Shown piece by piece: positions 1-4,976 of a stretch of 6,158 nt of DNA. Under the pieces are notes generated by a model. It was not told where the DNA came from. It saw only the letters and a program-made list of their open reading frames with translations, and did not search any database. The position numbers and the translations under genes were made by a program. The DNA is taken from assembly GCA_018663815.1 (NCBI GenBank), contig JABJPQ010000303.1, positions 1 through 6,158 of the forward strand. The letters run 5' to 3'. This DNA comes from Halobacteriovoraceae bacterium. GTDB lineage: Bacteria; Bdellovibrionota; Bacteriovoracia; Bacteriovoracales; Bacteriovoracaceae. Every line of letters starts with the position of its first letter. Positions within the stretch are counted from its first letter, which is position 1.

Positions 1-35
1 GACGGTCGGAGGTTCGAATCCTCCTGGTTGCGCCA
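1..35 (+). tRNA. tRNA 3' end (partial), probably tRNA-Arg
   Basis: The window opens inside a tRNA gene. The T arm is clear: a five-base stem GGAGG (8-12), the loop TTCGAAT (13-19) and the closing strand CCTCC (20-24). It is followed by the 3' acceptor strand TGGTTGC (25-31), a G discriminator (32) and an encoded CCA (33-35). The 5' half, including the anticodon, lies outside the window, so identity cannot be read. The stretch GGTCGGAGGTTCGAATCCTCC (split here as variable region plus T arm) closely resembles bacterial tRNA-Arg, which often has a G discriminator, so tRNA-Arg is the best guess. No terminator hairpin follows; only a short T run (36-39) does. The 3' end is duplicated at 1085-1099. 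Confidence 0.9.
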
Positions 36-64
36 TTTTCTTGTAAGTGTCCGATTTTATTCAC
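21..64 (+). repeat. Direct repeat copy 1: tRNA 3' end plus flank (att-like)
   Basis: This 44-base segment covers the last 15 bases of the tRNA and 29 bases downstream. It recurs without gaps at 1085-1128, exactly 1064 bases further on. By hand alignment 36 of 44 positions match, including the block GTTGCGCCATTT and the block TTGTAAGT. A direct repeat of a tRNA 3' end flanking accessory genes is the usual mark of tyrosine-recombinase integration. Here the repeat is diverged and no integrase lies between the copies, so it is either an old or degraded insertion or a leftover of tRNA duplication. Confidence 0.6.
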
Positions 65-224
65 GTTTGTTTTAGAGTGAGAGTTTGCTCAGCTTTGGTG
101 CTTTTACTTGGATCATTAATACAGTAGCAAACACATGAATTAATCTTTAAGAAAGCAAGCCGCTTAGAATATTTACTTCCCTTCCTCGAATATTAAGTAC
201 CGTCGAAATGTGTTTGATTTACTT

Positions 225-383
225 TTAAGTCGGTGGAAAGAAAGTACTATAAAAGATAGCGGAAACGAAAACAAAGATTCCCACCAAGCTTGGTATCGCA
301 GGAATGATGAGTAATCCCCCTAGAATATAGTTTTTATTTAATTCAACTTCACCTTCTTCTAGTTGAATCACCCTCGTTCTCAT
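225..383 (-). CDS. Possible small single-helix membrane protein (52 aa)
   Basis: An ATG at 383-381 opens a 52-codon frame ending with TAA at 227-225. I read residues 1-18 as charged and polar (MRTRVIQLEEGEVELNKN), then a long hydrophobic stretch, about residues 19-48, rich in I, L, V, F and G, then FPPT at the end. This is the layout of a small membrane protein with one helix or a helical hairpin at prolines 28 and 31. It starts 29 bases after the toxin stop on the same strand, so it could be the third gene of the toxin-antitoxin operon. Against it: the only Shine-Dalgarno-like sequence (AGGA) is just two bases from the ATG, and a frame this short can arise by chance. I do not recognise a family. 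An inverted repeat ATTCAACT/AGTTGAAT (341-348, 361-368) lies inside the frame. Confidence 0.4.
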   Translation of the reverse strand: MRTRVIQLEEGEVELNKNYILGGLLIIPAIPSLVGIFVFVSAIFYSTFFPPT

Positions 384-412
384 AATCCTATCTGTCAGAT
401 GTACTCTTGTTA

Positions 413-673
413 TTACTCATAAACTTCTTTTCGATGGGCAATTTTTACGATGACAAGTTTGAACTCTTCTTCATCAACTTTATAAATAATTCTATAGTCA
501 TCAACCCTTATGCGACGAAGGCCTTTTAGGGAGTATCTTAAGGGCTTACCAAAGGCTATAGGGTCAATCGCCAATTTCTTTTCAATTGCTTTCTTGATTC
601 TGTTGCGAACAGGCAATGAGAGTTTTGGAATTTGTTTCTTTACAACATCTGGAAGGTACGTGATCTTATACAT
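413..673 (-). CDS. RelE/ParE-superfamily toxin, RelE-like mRNA interferase
   Basis: An 86-residue protein of typical RelE length. Family toxins enter the ribosomal A site and cut mRNA, arresting translation, until bound by the cognate antitoxin. The sequence shows the family pattern: an N-terminal strand (YKITYLPDV), a helical pair at residues 10-35, then the basic core LKGLRRIRVDDYRIIYKV (residues 49-66) and the closing IAHRKEVY (78-85). By position, K50, R53 or R54, R61, R81 and Y85 plausibly correspond to the basic and tyrosine residues used by E. coli RelE; this is a comparison from memory, not an alignment. DDYRIIY is the family's central strand. The ATG lies three bases after the antitoxin stop, so the pair is translated as one operon with the antitoxin first. 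A ribosome-binding function for the toxin is inferred from the family; a ParE-like gyrase poison is less likely given the retained basic residues. Confidence 0.88.
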   Translation of the reverse strand: MYKITYLPDVVKKQIPKLSLPVRNRIKKAIEKKLAIDPIAFGKPLRYSLKGLRRIRVDDYRIIYKVDEEEFKLVIVKIAHRKEVYE

Positions 674-676
674 TCA

Positions 677-904
677 TTAAGACCATGCATCTTCATGAGA
701 GATTAAGTCTTCATCGCTTGCTTCTTTTAAGGCTTTATCTGCAGTTCGTGAAAAGTATATATCCTCTTGAAGCTCAAGCGCTTCTTCTAAAAGGTCATGA
801 GTAAGTGAAGATAAGGATAAACCTTTTCTCTTTGCCAATTTTTCAAGCTCTTTGTGAACTCTATCTGAGACTGGGATTTGAATACGTTTTTTCGACGTTG
901 GCAT
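677..904 (-). CDS. Ribbon-helix-helix antitoxin (RelB-like)
   Basis: A 75-residue protein. Residues 5-46 fit a ribbon-helix-helix DNA-binding fold: the strand KRIQIPVSDRVHKEL, a helix to about residue 27, a turn at KGLS, and a second helix SLTHDLLEEALEL. The acidic tail (about residues 47-75, ending SHEDAW) is the usual toxin-binding segment that wraps around and neutralises RelE-type toxins. Homologues dimerise, bind the operon's own promoter and are degraded by ATP-dependent proteases. The ATG at 904-902 is preceded by an excellent Shine-Dalgarno sequence (TAAGGAG, 917-911) six bases away, fixing the start. It is the first gene of the operon, with a promoter and overlapping palindrome just upstream, consistent with autorepression. 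The sub-family name RelB is tentative; the fold assignment is firmer. Confidence 0.87.
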   Translation of the reverse strand: MPTSKKRIQIPVSDRVHKELEKLAKRKGLSLSSLTHDLLEEALELQEDIYFSRTADKALKEASDEDLISHEDAWS

Positions 905-922
905 AGTTTACTCCTTATTGGA

Positions 923-951
923 AGTGTACCACAAGTTCACCACCTTTTCAA
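923..951 (-). promoter_or_regulatory. Sigma-70-type promoter of the antitoxin-toxin operon
   Basis: Reading the minus strand, TTGAAA (951-946) matches five of six bases of the -35 consensus. TACACT (928-923) matches four of six of the -10 consensus. The spacer is 17 bases (945-929), the optimum. Transcription would begin near 916, only about 12 bases before the antitoxin ATG but still roughly including its Shine-Dalgarno sequence. The -35 box lies inside the palindrome listed separately, so a bound repressor would block the polymerase. Not experimentally shown. Confidence 0.6.
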
Positions 952-957
952 GGTGAA
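936..957. promoter_or_regulatory. Palindromic operator candidate for the antitoxin
   Basis: The inverted repeat TTCACC (936-941) / GGTGAA (952-957) encloses a second one, CACCTT (941-946) / AAGGTG (950-955). It overlaps the -35 element. Ribbon-helix-helix antitoxins bind such paired short inverted repeats, so this is the natural site for autorepression, possibly strengthened by toxin. The sequence symmetry is seen directly; the binding is inferred. Confidence 0.55.
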
Positions 958-996
958 TTACTACCTTGCTCTTTTAAACACGGACTATCTGGAATT

Positions 997-1025
997 AAAA
1001 AGGAACAGAGGGACACAAAAAGGAA
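997..1025. repeat. Short direct repeat in a purine-rich run
   Basis: AAAAAGGAA occurs at 997-1005 and again at 1017-1025, separated by CAGAGGGACAC. The plus strand is almost pure purine over 993-1030. Purine-rich phrases such as GGAACAGAGGGACAC are common around IS200-like/REP-associated transposases and their ends in many bacteria, so this may be a relic of a mobile element. No transposase is present and the assignment is from memory. Confidence 0.3.
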
Positions 1026-1084
1026 ATAAACTTTTGATATCACTTGTAAGTTACCAGTATCACGGGCATTGTTCTCTGCGCCCC

Positions 1085-1128
1085 CTCCTAGTTGCGCCAT
1101 TTCTTTGTAAGTTCCCGATATTGTTCAT
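1085..1128 (+). repeat. Direct repeat copy 2: degenerate tRNA 3' end (att-like)
   Basis: This copy repeats the tRNA 3' end and its flank. The tRNA part (1085-1099) differs from the real gene by one base (A for G at 1090), and CCA is preserved at 1097-1099. The following flank differs at seven of 29 positions. The matching T-stem 5' strand and T loop are missing (1072-1084 do not match), so it is not a working tRNA. If the intervening DNA inserted at the tRNA, this is the displaced original 3' end. Alternatively it is the end of a decayed second tRNA gene. Confidence 0.6.
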
Positions 1129-1173
1129 TAAATTTTCGACGTCTTGGTAGGGAAGTGACGTTTATTGCGGTCA

Positions 1174-1199
1174 TTGACACTACTTATGCCCTCTATATT
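1174..1199 (+). promoter_or_regulatory. Weak promoter candidate for the HEPN/MNT operon
   Basis: A perfect -35 hexamer TTGACA (1174-1179) is followed by TATATT (1194-1199), a good -10 hexamer. The spacer is only 14 bases, which is short for sigma-70. It would give a leader of about 57 bases before the GTG at 1264. No better-spaced pair stands out in 1130-1263. Confidence 0.3.
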
Positions 1200-1210
1200 G
1201 CCATGTGTAA

Positions 1211-1223
1211 CTAGCGATGCTAG
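1211..1223. promoter_or_regulatory. Small palindrome upstream of the HEPN/MNT operon
   Basis: CTAGC (1211-1215), GAT, GCTAG (1219-1223) is a perfect five-base inverted repeat with a three-base centre. It lies about 40 bases before the first gene and just downstream of the candidate promoter, where an autoregulatory operator could be. HEPN/MNT pairs are not well known as DNA-binding repressors, so the role is speculative. Confidence 0.25.
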
Positions 1224-1263
1224 GCTCTTGCAATAAAATAATATTTCACGGAGAATTTGCGTT

Positions 1264-1641
1264 GTGATCATAACCAAGCCACTTAAAGATGCATTATACA
1301 GTTTGGAAGATATTCTCAAACAAGAAATTAACGAATACATTCGTGATGGTGTGATTCAACGCTTTGAGTACACCTTCGAGCTTTCTTGTAAATTATTAAA
1401 ACGTTATTTTAAAGAAATTGGTCGAGAAGATATTCCTAATGGACCAAGACCTTTAATTAAAGAAGCAGGCAAAGAAGGCTTAATAATTAATGTTGAAGCA
1501 TGGCTAAAATTTCTTGAATCTCGAAATAAAACAACTCACATCTATAATGCATTGGAAGCACAGAATGTTTATGAACAGGCCCTGAAGTTTCCAAGCTTTG
1601 TGCAAGACCTAATTTCAAAGGTAGAAAATGCAACTAAATAA
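1264..1641 (+). CDS. hepT: HEPN-domain toxin, HI0074-type (nucleotidyltransferase substrate-binding family)
   Basis: A 125-residue, all-helical protein, the family's normal length. Residues 26-50 (IRDGVIQRFEYTFELSCKLL and on) and AWLKFLESRNKTTHIYN (79-95) are hallmarks of the HI0074-type HEPN family. The R87-x4-H92-x-Y94 motif is intact: Arg and His form the RNase site in HEPN toxins, and the Tyr is the residue AMPylated by the partner in characterised type VII HepT/MntA systems. The expected role is thus a growth-arresting RNase silenced by the next gene. Start is GTG (1264-1266), nine bases after CGGAGA (1249-1254). No ATG fits the family's N-terminus. It is the first gene of a two-gene operon and overlaps its partner by 14 bases. 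Toxin activity in this organism is inferred; HI0074-like pairs are less studied than HepT/MntA of Shewanella. Confidence 0.9.
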   Translation: MIITKPLKDALYSLEDILKQEINEYIRDGVIQRFEYTFELSCKLLKRYFKEIGREDIPNGPRPLIKEAGKEGLIINVEAWLKFLESRNKTTHIYNALEAQNVYEQALKFPSFVQDLISKVENATK

Positions 1642-1921
1642 CTTGTCTTTATCAGAAGGGGATAAGAAGAAAATTGATGAATTGCTGACAAAATATTCCA
1701 ATAACTTTGATTTCTACGCCTTTGGTTCGCGAGTTCAGGGCACAGCAAAAAAATATTCTGATCTAGATTTAGCGTACGTGATAAAGGGTGAGAATAACTT
1801 ATTTCTACTTGAGGACGAAATCGTTGAATCTGATATTTCTATTACGATTGACTTTGTAAACTTAGATGATATTTCAAAGGACTTTAGAGACCTGATCGAT
1901 GAGCAAATGCTTGAGGTATAA
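1628..1921 (+). CDS. mntA: MNT-type minimal nucleotidyltransferase antitoxin
   Basis: A 97-residue minimal nucleotidyltransferase. The active-site pattern is complete: G33-S34-x10-D45-x-D47 within FGSRVQGTAKKYSDLDLAYV, and a third carboxylate D75 in SITIDFV. In the family these bind Mg-ATP, and the antitoxin transfers AMP to the tyrosine of the partner HEPN toxin, inactivating it. Length is close to the family norm, so it appears full length. The ATG lies inside the end of the HEPN gene (14-base overlap), with AAAGG (1617-1621) six bases upstream, pointing to coupled translation and matched stoichiometry. The toxin-first gene order is the usual arrangement for this class. What is inferred: the AMP-transfer chemistry and the antitoxin role; the motif and pairing are seen directly. 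Confidence 0.9.
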   Translation: MQLNNLSLSEGDKKKIDELLTKYSNNFDFYAFGSRVQGTAKKYSDLDLAYVIKGENNLFLLEDEIVESDISITIDFVNLDDISKDFRDLIDEQMLEV

Positions 1922-2001
1922 GAAGGATTAACGGTAGTCACTCGAGACAGAGACGGCTTGCTAATAAGTATTCGTTTTGAGTGTTTGGTATTAAAATATA
2001 A

Positions 2002-2065
2002 AATAGGTACGAGTAGATTTTTAACCTATTACTAATAGTGAAAAATTTACTTCTTCTCAAGTAAA
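2002..2065. repeat. Two AT-rich inverted repeats in the intergenic region
   Basis: AATAGGT (2002-2008) pairs with ACCTATT (2024-2030) over a 15-base loop. TTTACTT (2046-2052) pairs with AAGTAAA (2059-2065) over the loop CTTCTC. Neither stem is GC-rich nor followed by a T tract, so neither is a standard rho-independent terminator. They lie between the MNT gene and the promoter of the next gene and could act in termination, mRNA stability or protein binding. Nothing else is recognisable in 1922-2090. Confidence 0.3.
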
Positions 2066-2100
2066 GCAGAAATTTTATCTTTCAAAATTTAACTTGGTAC

Positions 2101-2106
2101 TATAAT
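2101..2106 (+). promoter_or_regulatory. Perfect -10 box of the hemolysin III-like gene
   Basis: TATAAT at 2101-2106 is the exact consensus. No good -35 lies at 17 bases; TTTCAA (2080-2085) is the nearest resemblance at a 15-base spacing. Transcription would start around 2112-2114, that is, at or one to three bases before the ATG at 2115. The mRNA would then be leaderless or nearly so. Confidence 0.5.
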
Positions 2107-2114
2107 CTTAAAAT

Positions 2115-2747
2115 ATGGAAGTATCAAAACCACTCTTAAGAGGACATTCCCATCAAGCAATGTTTTTTATTGCTTTGGGAGCTTGTACTATTTTATTTAC
2201 TCAATGCCAAAATTGGGAAGAACGCTTCTCTATCATTGCATACTCCCTATCGACTTTAGCATTATTTGGAATAAGTGCTCTCTACCATCGTGTTAACTGG
2301 AAAGTAAAAACGAAGGCCGTTATGCGACGATTAGATCATAGCGCTATTTACATCTCGATGGTCGGAACTGGAACACCAATTTGTCTTTTGGCCATGGATT
2401 CAGAAGCAGGTTTAAAACTTTGGGTTATGCTCTCAATAATTAGTACTTTGGGAGTTTTGAAATCTATTTGTTTTTCGAATATCCCAAACTTTGTTCGCGC
2501 CAGTTTATATGTTATTGCCGGATCTATGTCCATTCTATTTATTCGAGAGCTCATTAGCGGATTAGGGGCAACTTCATTTATTTTATTACTTGGAGGAGGA
2601 ATTAGTTATATCGCAGGGGCCATTATCTATGGTCTTAAATGGCCAAAGCTCAATCCTAATATTTTTGGTTATCACGAAGTTTTTCATGTTTTTGTTAATA
2701 TAGGAGCTCTTTGCCACTTTCTTGTCATTTATAATTTGATTTTTTAA
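2115..2747 (+). CDS. Hemolysin III / PAQR-family seven-helix membrane protein
   Basis: A 210-residue integral membrane protein, the usual hemolysin III length. I place seven hydrophobic segments at about residues 16-30, 38-58, 75-93, 101-118, 128-145, 154-174 and 188-207. Family motifs are present: KPLLRGHSH at the N-terminus, SALYHR (54-59), RRLDHSAIY (71-79) and GYHEVFH (185-191). H58, D74, H187 and H191 match the metal-site residues of the PAQR fold. Bacterial members have been linked to membrane homeostasis; the hemolysin label is historical and does not imply a toxin. The start is set by the conserved PLLRG block, since the next in-frame ATG (codon 16) would delete it. No Shine-Dalgarno precedes the ATG, in keeping with the -10 box only eight bases away. 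The gene stands alone, in the same direction as the M1-like gene 183 bases downstream. Confidence 0.92.
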   Translation: MEVSKPLLRGHSHQAMFFIALGACTILFTQCQNWEERFSIIAYSLSTLALFGISALYHRVNWKVKTKAVMRRLDHSAIYISMVGTGTPICLLAMDSEAGLKLWVMLSIISTLGVLKSICFSNIPNFVRASLYVIAGSMSILFIRELISGLGATSFILLLGGGISYIAGAIIYGLKWPKLNPNIFGYHEVFHVFVNIGALCHFLVIYNLIF

Positions 2748-2839
2748 TATTAAAAATAAAAGAAAGTGAAATCCGTAGTTATAGCAAGGCAACACCGCAG
2801 GAATCAAAAAATCCCAGGTATATCTGTGTGGAAGTCATA

Positions 2840-2914
2840 ATGCCTTTAAGAATCCGTTTAATTGTCTTCTTTTGCCTTGGGATAGTGTGTGTGATACAGA
2901 AACACACAAACTAA
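2840..2914 (+). CDS. Possible hydrophobic leader-like peptide (24 aa)
   Basis: An ATG at 2840 opens 24 codons ending with TAA at 2912-2914. The peptide begins with basic residues (MPLRIR), continues with a hydrophobic core (LIVFFCLGIVCVI) and ends QKHTN. A fair Shine-Dalgarno, GGAAG (2830-2834), lies five bases upstream. The stop is 16 bases before the GTG of the M1-like gene, in a different frame. It could be a small membrane peptide, a translated leader affecting the downstream gene, or chance. An inverted repeat TGTGTGT/ACACACA (2886-2892, 2902-2908) covers its last codons. No family is recognised. Confidence 0.3.
   Translation: MPLRIRLIVFFCLGIVCVIQKHTN
2886..2908 (+). repeat. Hairpin-forming inverted repeat before the M1-like gene
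   Basis: TGTGTGT (2886-2892) can pair with ACACACA (2902-2908), seven base pairs around a nine-base loop. It ends 12 bases before the Shine-Dalgarno AGGA (2921-2924) of the peptidase gene. It lacks a T tract and is not a terminator. A role in controlling translation of the next gene is possible but unproven. Confidence 0.3.
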
Positions 2915-2930
2915 TGTCTAAGGAAAAATT

Positions 2931-4958
2931 GTGCGATATCTCATTCTACTACTGCTTGTTTATTCTTTTCAGGTGAGTGCCAAACCCATAAATGATCAAG
3001 TGGATTATCAACAGATCCAAGTTAACTTTGATCTTGATGGCCATAAAATTTCAGGTCAATCACAATTTTCAAGCCTGAGTGATCAAAAAAATTATACGTT
3101 TTATTTAAACTCAGGTTTAACAATCAAAGAGGCGATAAATGCAAAATTTAGTGAAATAGTATCGCAGTCAACTGGCAAGGTTAAAGTTTACCAATTATAC
3201 GGCATTAAAAAATGGCCAGTTGAAATTCAATACGAAGGAATTATTTTTGATGATTATCAAAATGATGGAGAAAGTGATGGGCTCATTGATCAAAGTGGCA
3301 TCATGCTTTTTACCGGGACATTTTGGGCCCCCTACTTTGAAGATCGAATGTTTAACTTTGATTTAGAAGTAACTGTTCCAAATAATAACTGGCAGGTAGT
3401 GAGCCAAGGAAATCTTATTTCTCATACGAGGGATGAGCATACATCATTTTTTCATTGGCAAGAAAATTCTCCTCAAAATGATCTCTACTTAATTGCTTCA
3501 GAATATGAAAAATATTCATCGATGGAAAATGGAATTGAAGCAAGTCTTTACTTAAAAGGTGAAGATACTGCATTGGCCGAGCAATACTTGGGACTTACTC
3601 ATGAGTATATCGATTTATTTACCCAAGAAGTAGGGCCCTATCCTTATGCTAAGTTTGCAACAATTGAAGGTCTTTGGGAAAACATGGGCTTTGGTATGCC
3701 ATCATTTACGATCTTGGGTCCAACCGTTCTAAGATTTCCATGGATTTTATATTCATCGTTTCCCCATGAAATTTTACATAACTGGTGGGGAAATAGTGTT
3801 TATGTTGATTATGAAAACGGCAACTGGTGTGAGGGACTTACTACTTATATGGCCGATCAATACTTAAAAGAGCAGCAGGGCCAAGGGGATAGTTATCGTA
3901 GAACGGCACTACAAAATTATAAAGATTATGTGAAAGGTAGTAATGAATTTACTCTGCGGCAATTTAAAGGTCGGCACAATTCGTCGAGTCAGGCGATCGG
4001 CTATGGTAAAGTTATGATGTTCTTTCACATGCTTAAAATTCAATTGGGTGCAGATACTTTTAAAGCAGCAATTAAGGATTTTTATCAGAGCAGACTCTTT
4101 AAGGTTTCTAGCTATGAAGATATTCAAACATCCTTTGAAAGGGTCGCAAATATTGATTTAGAAAATATTTTTCGCCAATGGATTGATCGCCTTGGAGCGC
4201 CAAATTTACAAATCAAAAGTGTTACAAAAAATAAAGATATTCATTTAAGCCTTGTACAAAATAATCTAGGAAAATTACCGTATGAACTCTACATTCCTGT
4301 ACAGCTCAAAGATAAAGAGGGAAAAATTATTACGACTCATGTGCTGAAAATGTCACAGTTAGAACAACAATGGAATTTAGGTCATGCTGAAAATGTGAAA
4401 AGTGTGAACGTTGATCCTAAGTTTGATGTATTCAGAAGGTTGCTTGATGGGGAAACTCCTCCCGCACTTTCTGGAATTTATAGTGAAAGTAAAAAGATTA
4501 TCTTTATCCTACCAGTAAAGGATCAGGATAAGTATCGTCTTTGGATAAAGACAATTGCTCATAAGTACTCAGCTGAAATTCAAATTGTTGTAGAAAATAA
4601 AATCACTTCACTTCCAGTAGATGGTTCTGTTTGGGTGCTAGGTGAAAATATTTGGCTTAAAGAGCTTCAAACTACCTTGGGTGATTACCAGGTTACTGTT
4701 GATGGCAATACAGTCAAATTAGCTTCAGGGAAAATTTATCAAAGAGATCAGCATGGTGTTGTTTTATCAGTGGCTCATCCGCAAAAGGAAAAATATTTTA
4801 TGGGATGGGTTTCATCTCCTTCGACTGGAAATTTTGTTAGGTTAGCTCAAAAAATGCTTCATTATGGAAAGTATGGAGTTCTTGTTTTTGCAGGTGAGAA
4901 AAATCTTGTGAAGCAACCTTGGCCGGCGATTTATTCCCCATTAGAATTTAAGTTCTAG
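2931..4958 (+). CDS. Secreted M1-like zinc metallopeptidase lacking the GAMEN motif
   Basis: A 675-residue exported gluzincin. Residues 1-17 form a signal peptide (basic RY, hydrophobic LILLLLV, cleavage after VSA), so the enzyme is periplasmic or released. The N-terminal half (to about 200) is the expected beta domain. The catalytic part has H279-E-I-L-H283 and E301 in NWCEGLTTY as zinc ligands, E280 as general base, and Y358 in GYGKVMM as the likely transition-state tyrosine. Two departures from classical M1: the GAMEN loop reads GFGMPS (253-258), with no Glu to bind a free amino terminus, and 17 rather than 18 residues separate H283 from E301. I recall the GMPSFT...HNWWGN...GNWxEGLTTY pattern as a distinct conserved bacterial branch, so the gene is probably active rather than decayed. 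Residues 420-675 are an accessory C-terminal region. Start is GTG, six bases after AGGA (2921-2924). Aminopeptidase specificity should not be assumed. Confidence 0.9.
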   Translation: MRYLILLLLVYSFQVSAKPINDQVDYQQIQVNFDLDGHKISGQSQFSSLSDQKNYTFYLNSGLTIKEAINAKFSEIVSQSTGKVKVYQLYGIKKWPVEIQYEGIIFDDYQNDGESDGLIDQSGIMLFTGTFWAPYFEDRMFNFDLEVTVPNNNWQVVSQGNLISHTRDEHTSFFHWQENSPQNDLYLIASEYEKYSSMENGIEASLYLKGEDTALAEQYLGLTHEYIDLFTQEVGPYPYAKFATIEGLWENMGFGMPSFTILGPTVLRFPWILYSSFPHEILHNWWGNSVYVDYENGNWCEGLTTYMADQYLKEQQGQGDSYRRTALQNYKDYVKGSNEFTLRQFKGRHNSSSQAIGYGKVMMFFHMLKIQLGADTFKAAIKDFYQSRLFKVSSYEDIQTSFERVANIDLENIFRQWIDRLGAPNLQIKSVTKNKDIHLSLVQNNLGKLPYELYIPVQLKDKEGKIITTHVLKMSQLEQQWNLGHAENVKSVNVDPKFDVFRRLLDGETPPALSGIYSESKKIIFILPVKDQDKYRLWIKTIAHKYSAEIQIVVENKITSLPVDGSVWVLGENIWLKELQTTLGDYQVTVDGNTVKLASGKIYQRDQHGVVLSVAHPQKEKYFMGWVSSPSTGNFVRLAQKMLHYGKYGVLVFAGEKNLVKQPWPAIYSPLEFKF

Positions 4959-4976
4959 CTGTCAGTAGGTACGAAG

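Larger units (their letters stand above)
905..1263. other. Gene-free stretch between the two toxin-antitoxin modules
   Basis: I see no convincing gene in these 359 bases. A 90-codon plus-strand frame (878-1150) starts inside the antitoxin on the other strand and has no recognisable protein features, so I treat it as chance. The stretch holds, in order: the antitoxin Shine-Dalgarno and promoter (911-951), a twice-repeated purine motif (997-1025), a TTGTAAGTT motif (1044-1052), the degenerate tRNA-end repeat (1085-1128), a TTGACA/TATATT pair (1174-1199) and a small palindrome (1211-1223). This patchwork looks like decayed junction sequence rather than a lost gene. Confidence 0.6.

Noticed and set aside
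341..368. Hairpin ATTCAACT/AGTTGAAT as terminator of the toxin operon
   Set aside because: On the minus strand it is followed by an A-rich, not T-rich, stretch, and it lies inside the possible 52-codon gene.
878..1150. Open frame of 90 codons on the plus strand
   Set aside because: It starts inside the antitoxin gene on the other strand, runs through its promoter and the tRNA-like repeat, and shows no protein-like pattern or ribosome site.
1128..1340. Open frame of 70 codons on the minus strand
   Set aside because: It overlaps the start of the well-supported HEPN gene in antisense and the candidate promoter region; no family features.
1957..1987. Possible third copy of the tRNA-flank repeat after the MNT gene (CTTG, TAAGT, CG, TTTT, GAGTG in the same order as 40-87)
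   Set aside because: It needs several gaps, has no tRNA 3' end or CCA, and the matches are too short to separate from chance.
2741..2756. Perfect 16-base palindrome TTTTTAATATTAAAAA at the end of the hemolysin III-like gene
   Set aside because: It is made only of A and T, too weak as a terminator stem, and such palindromes are expected by chance in AT-rich DNA.
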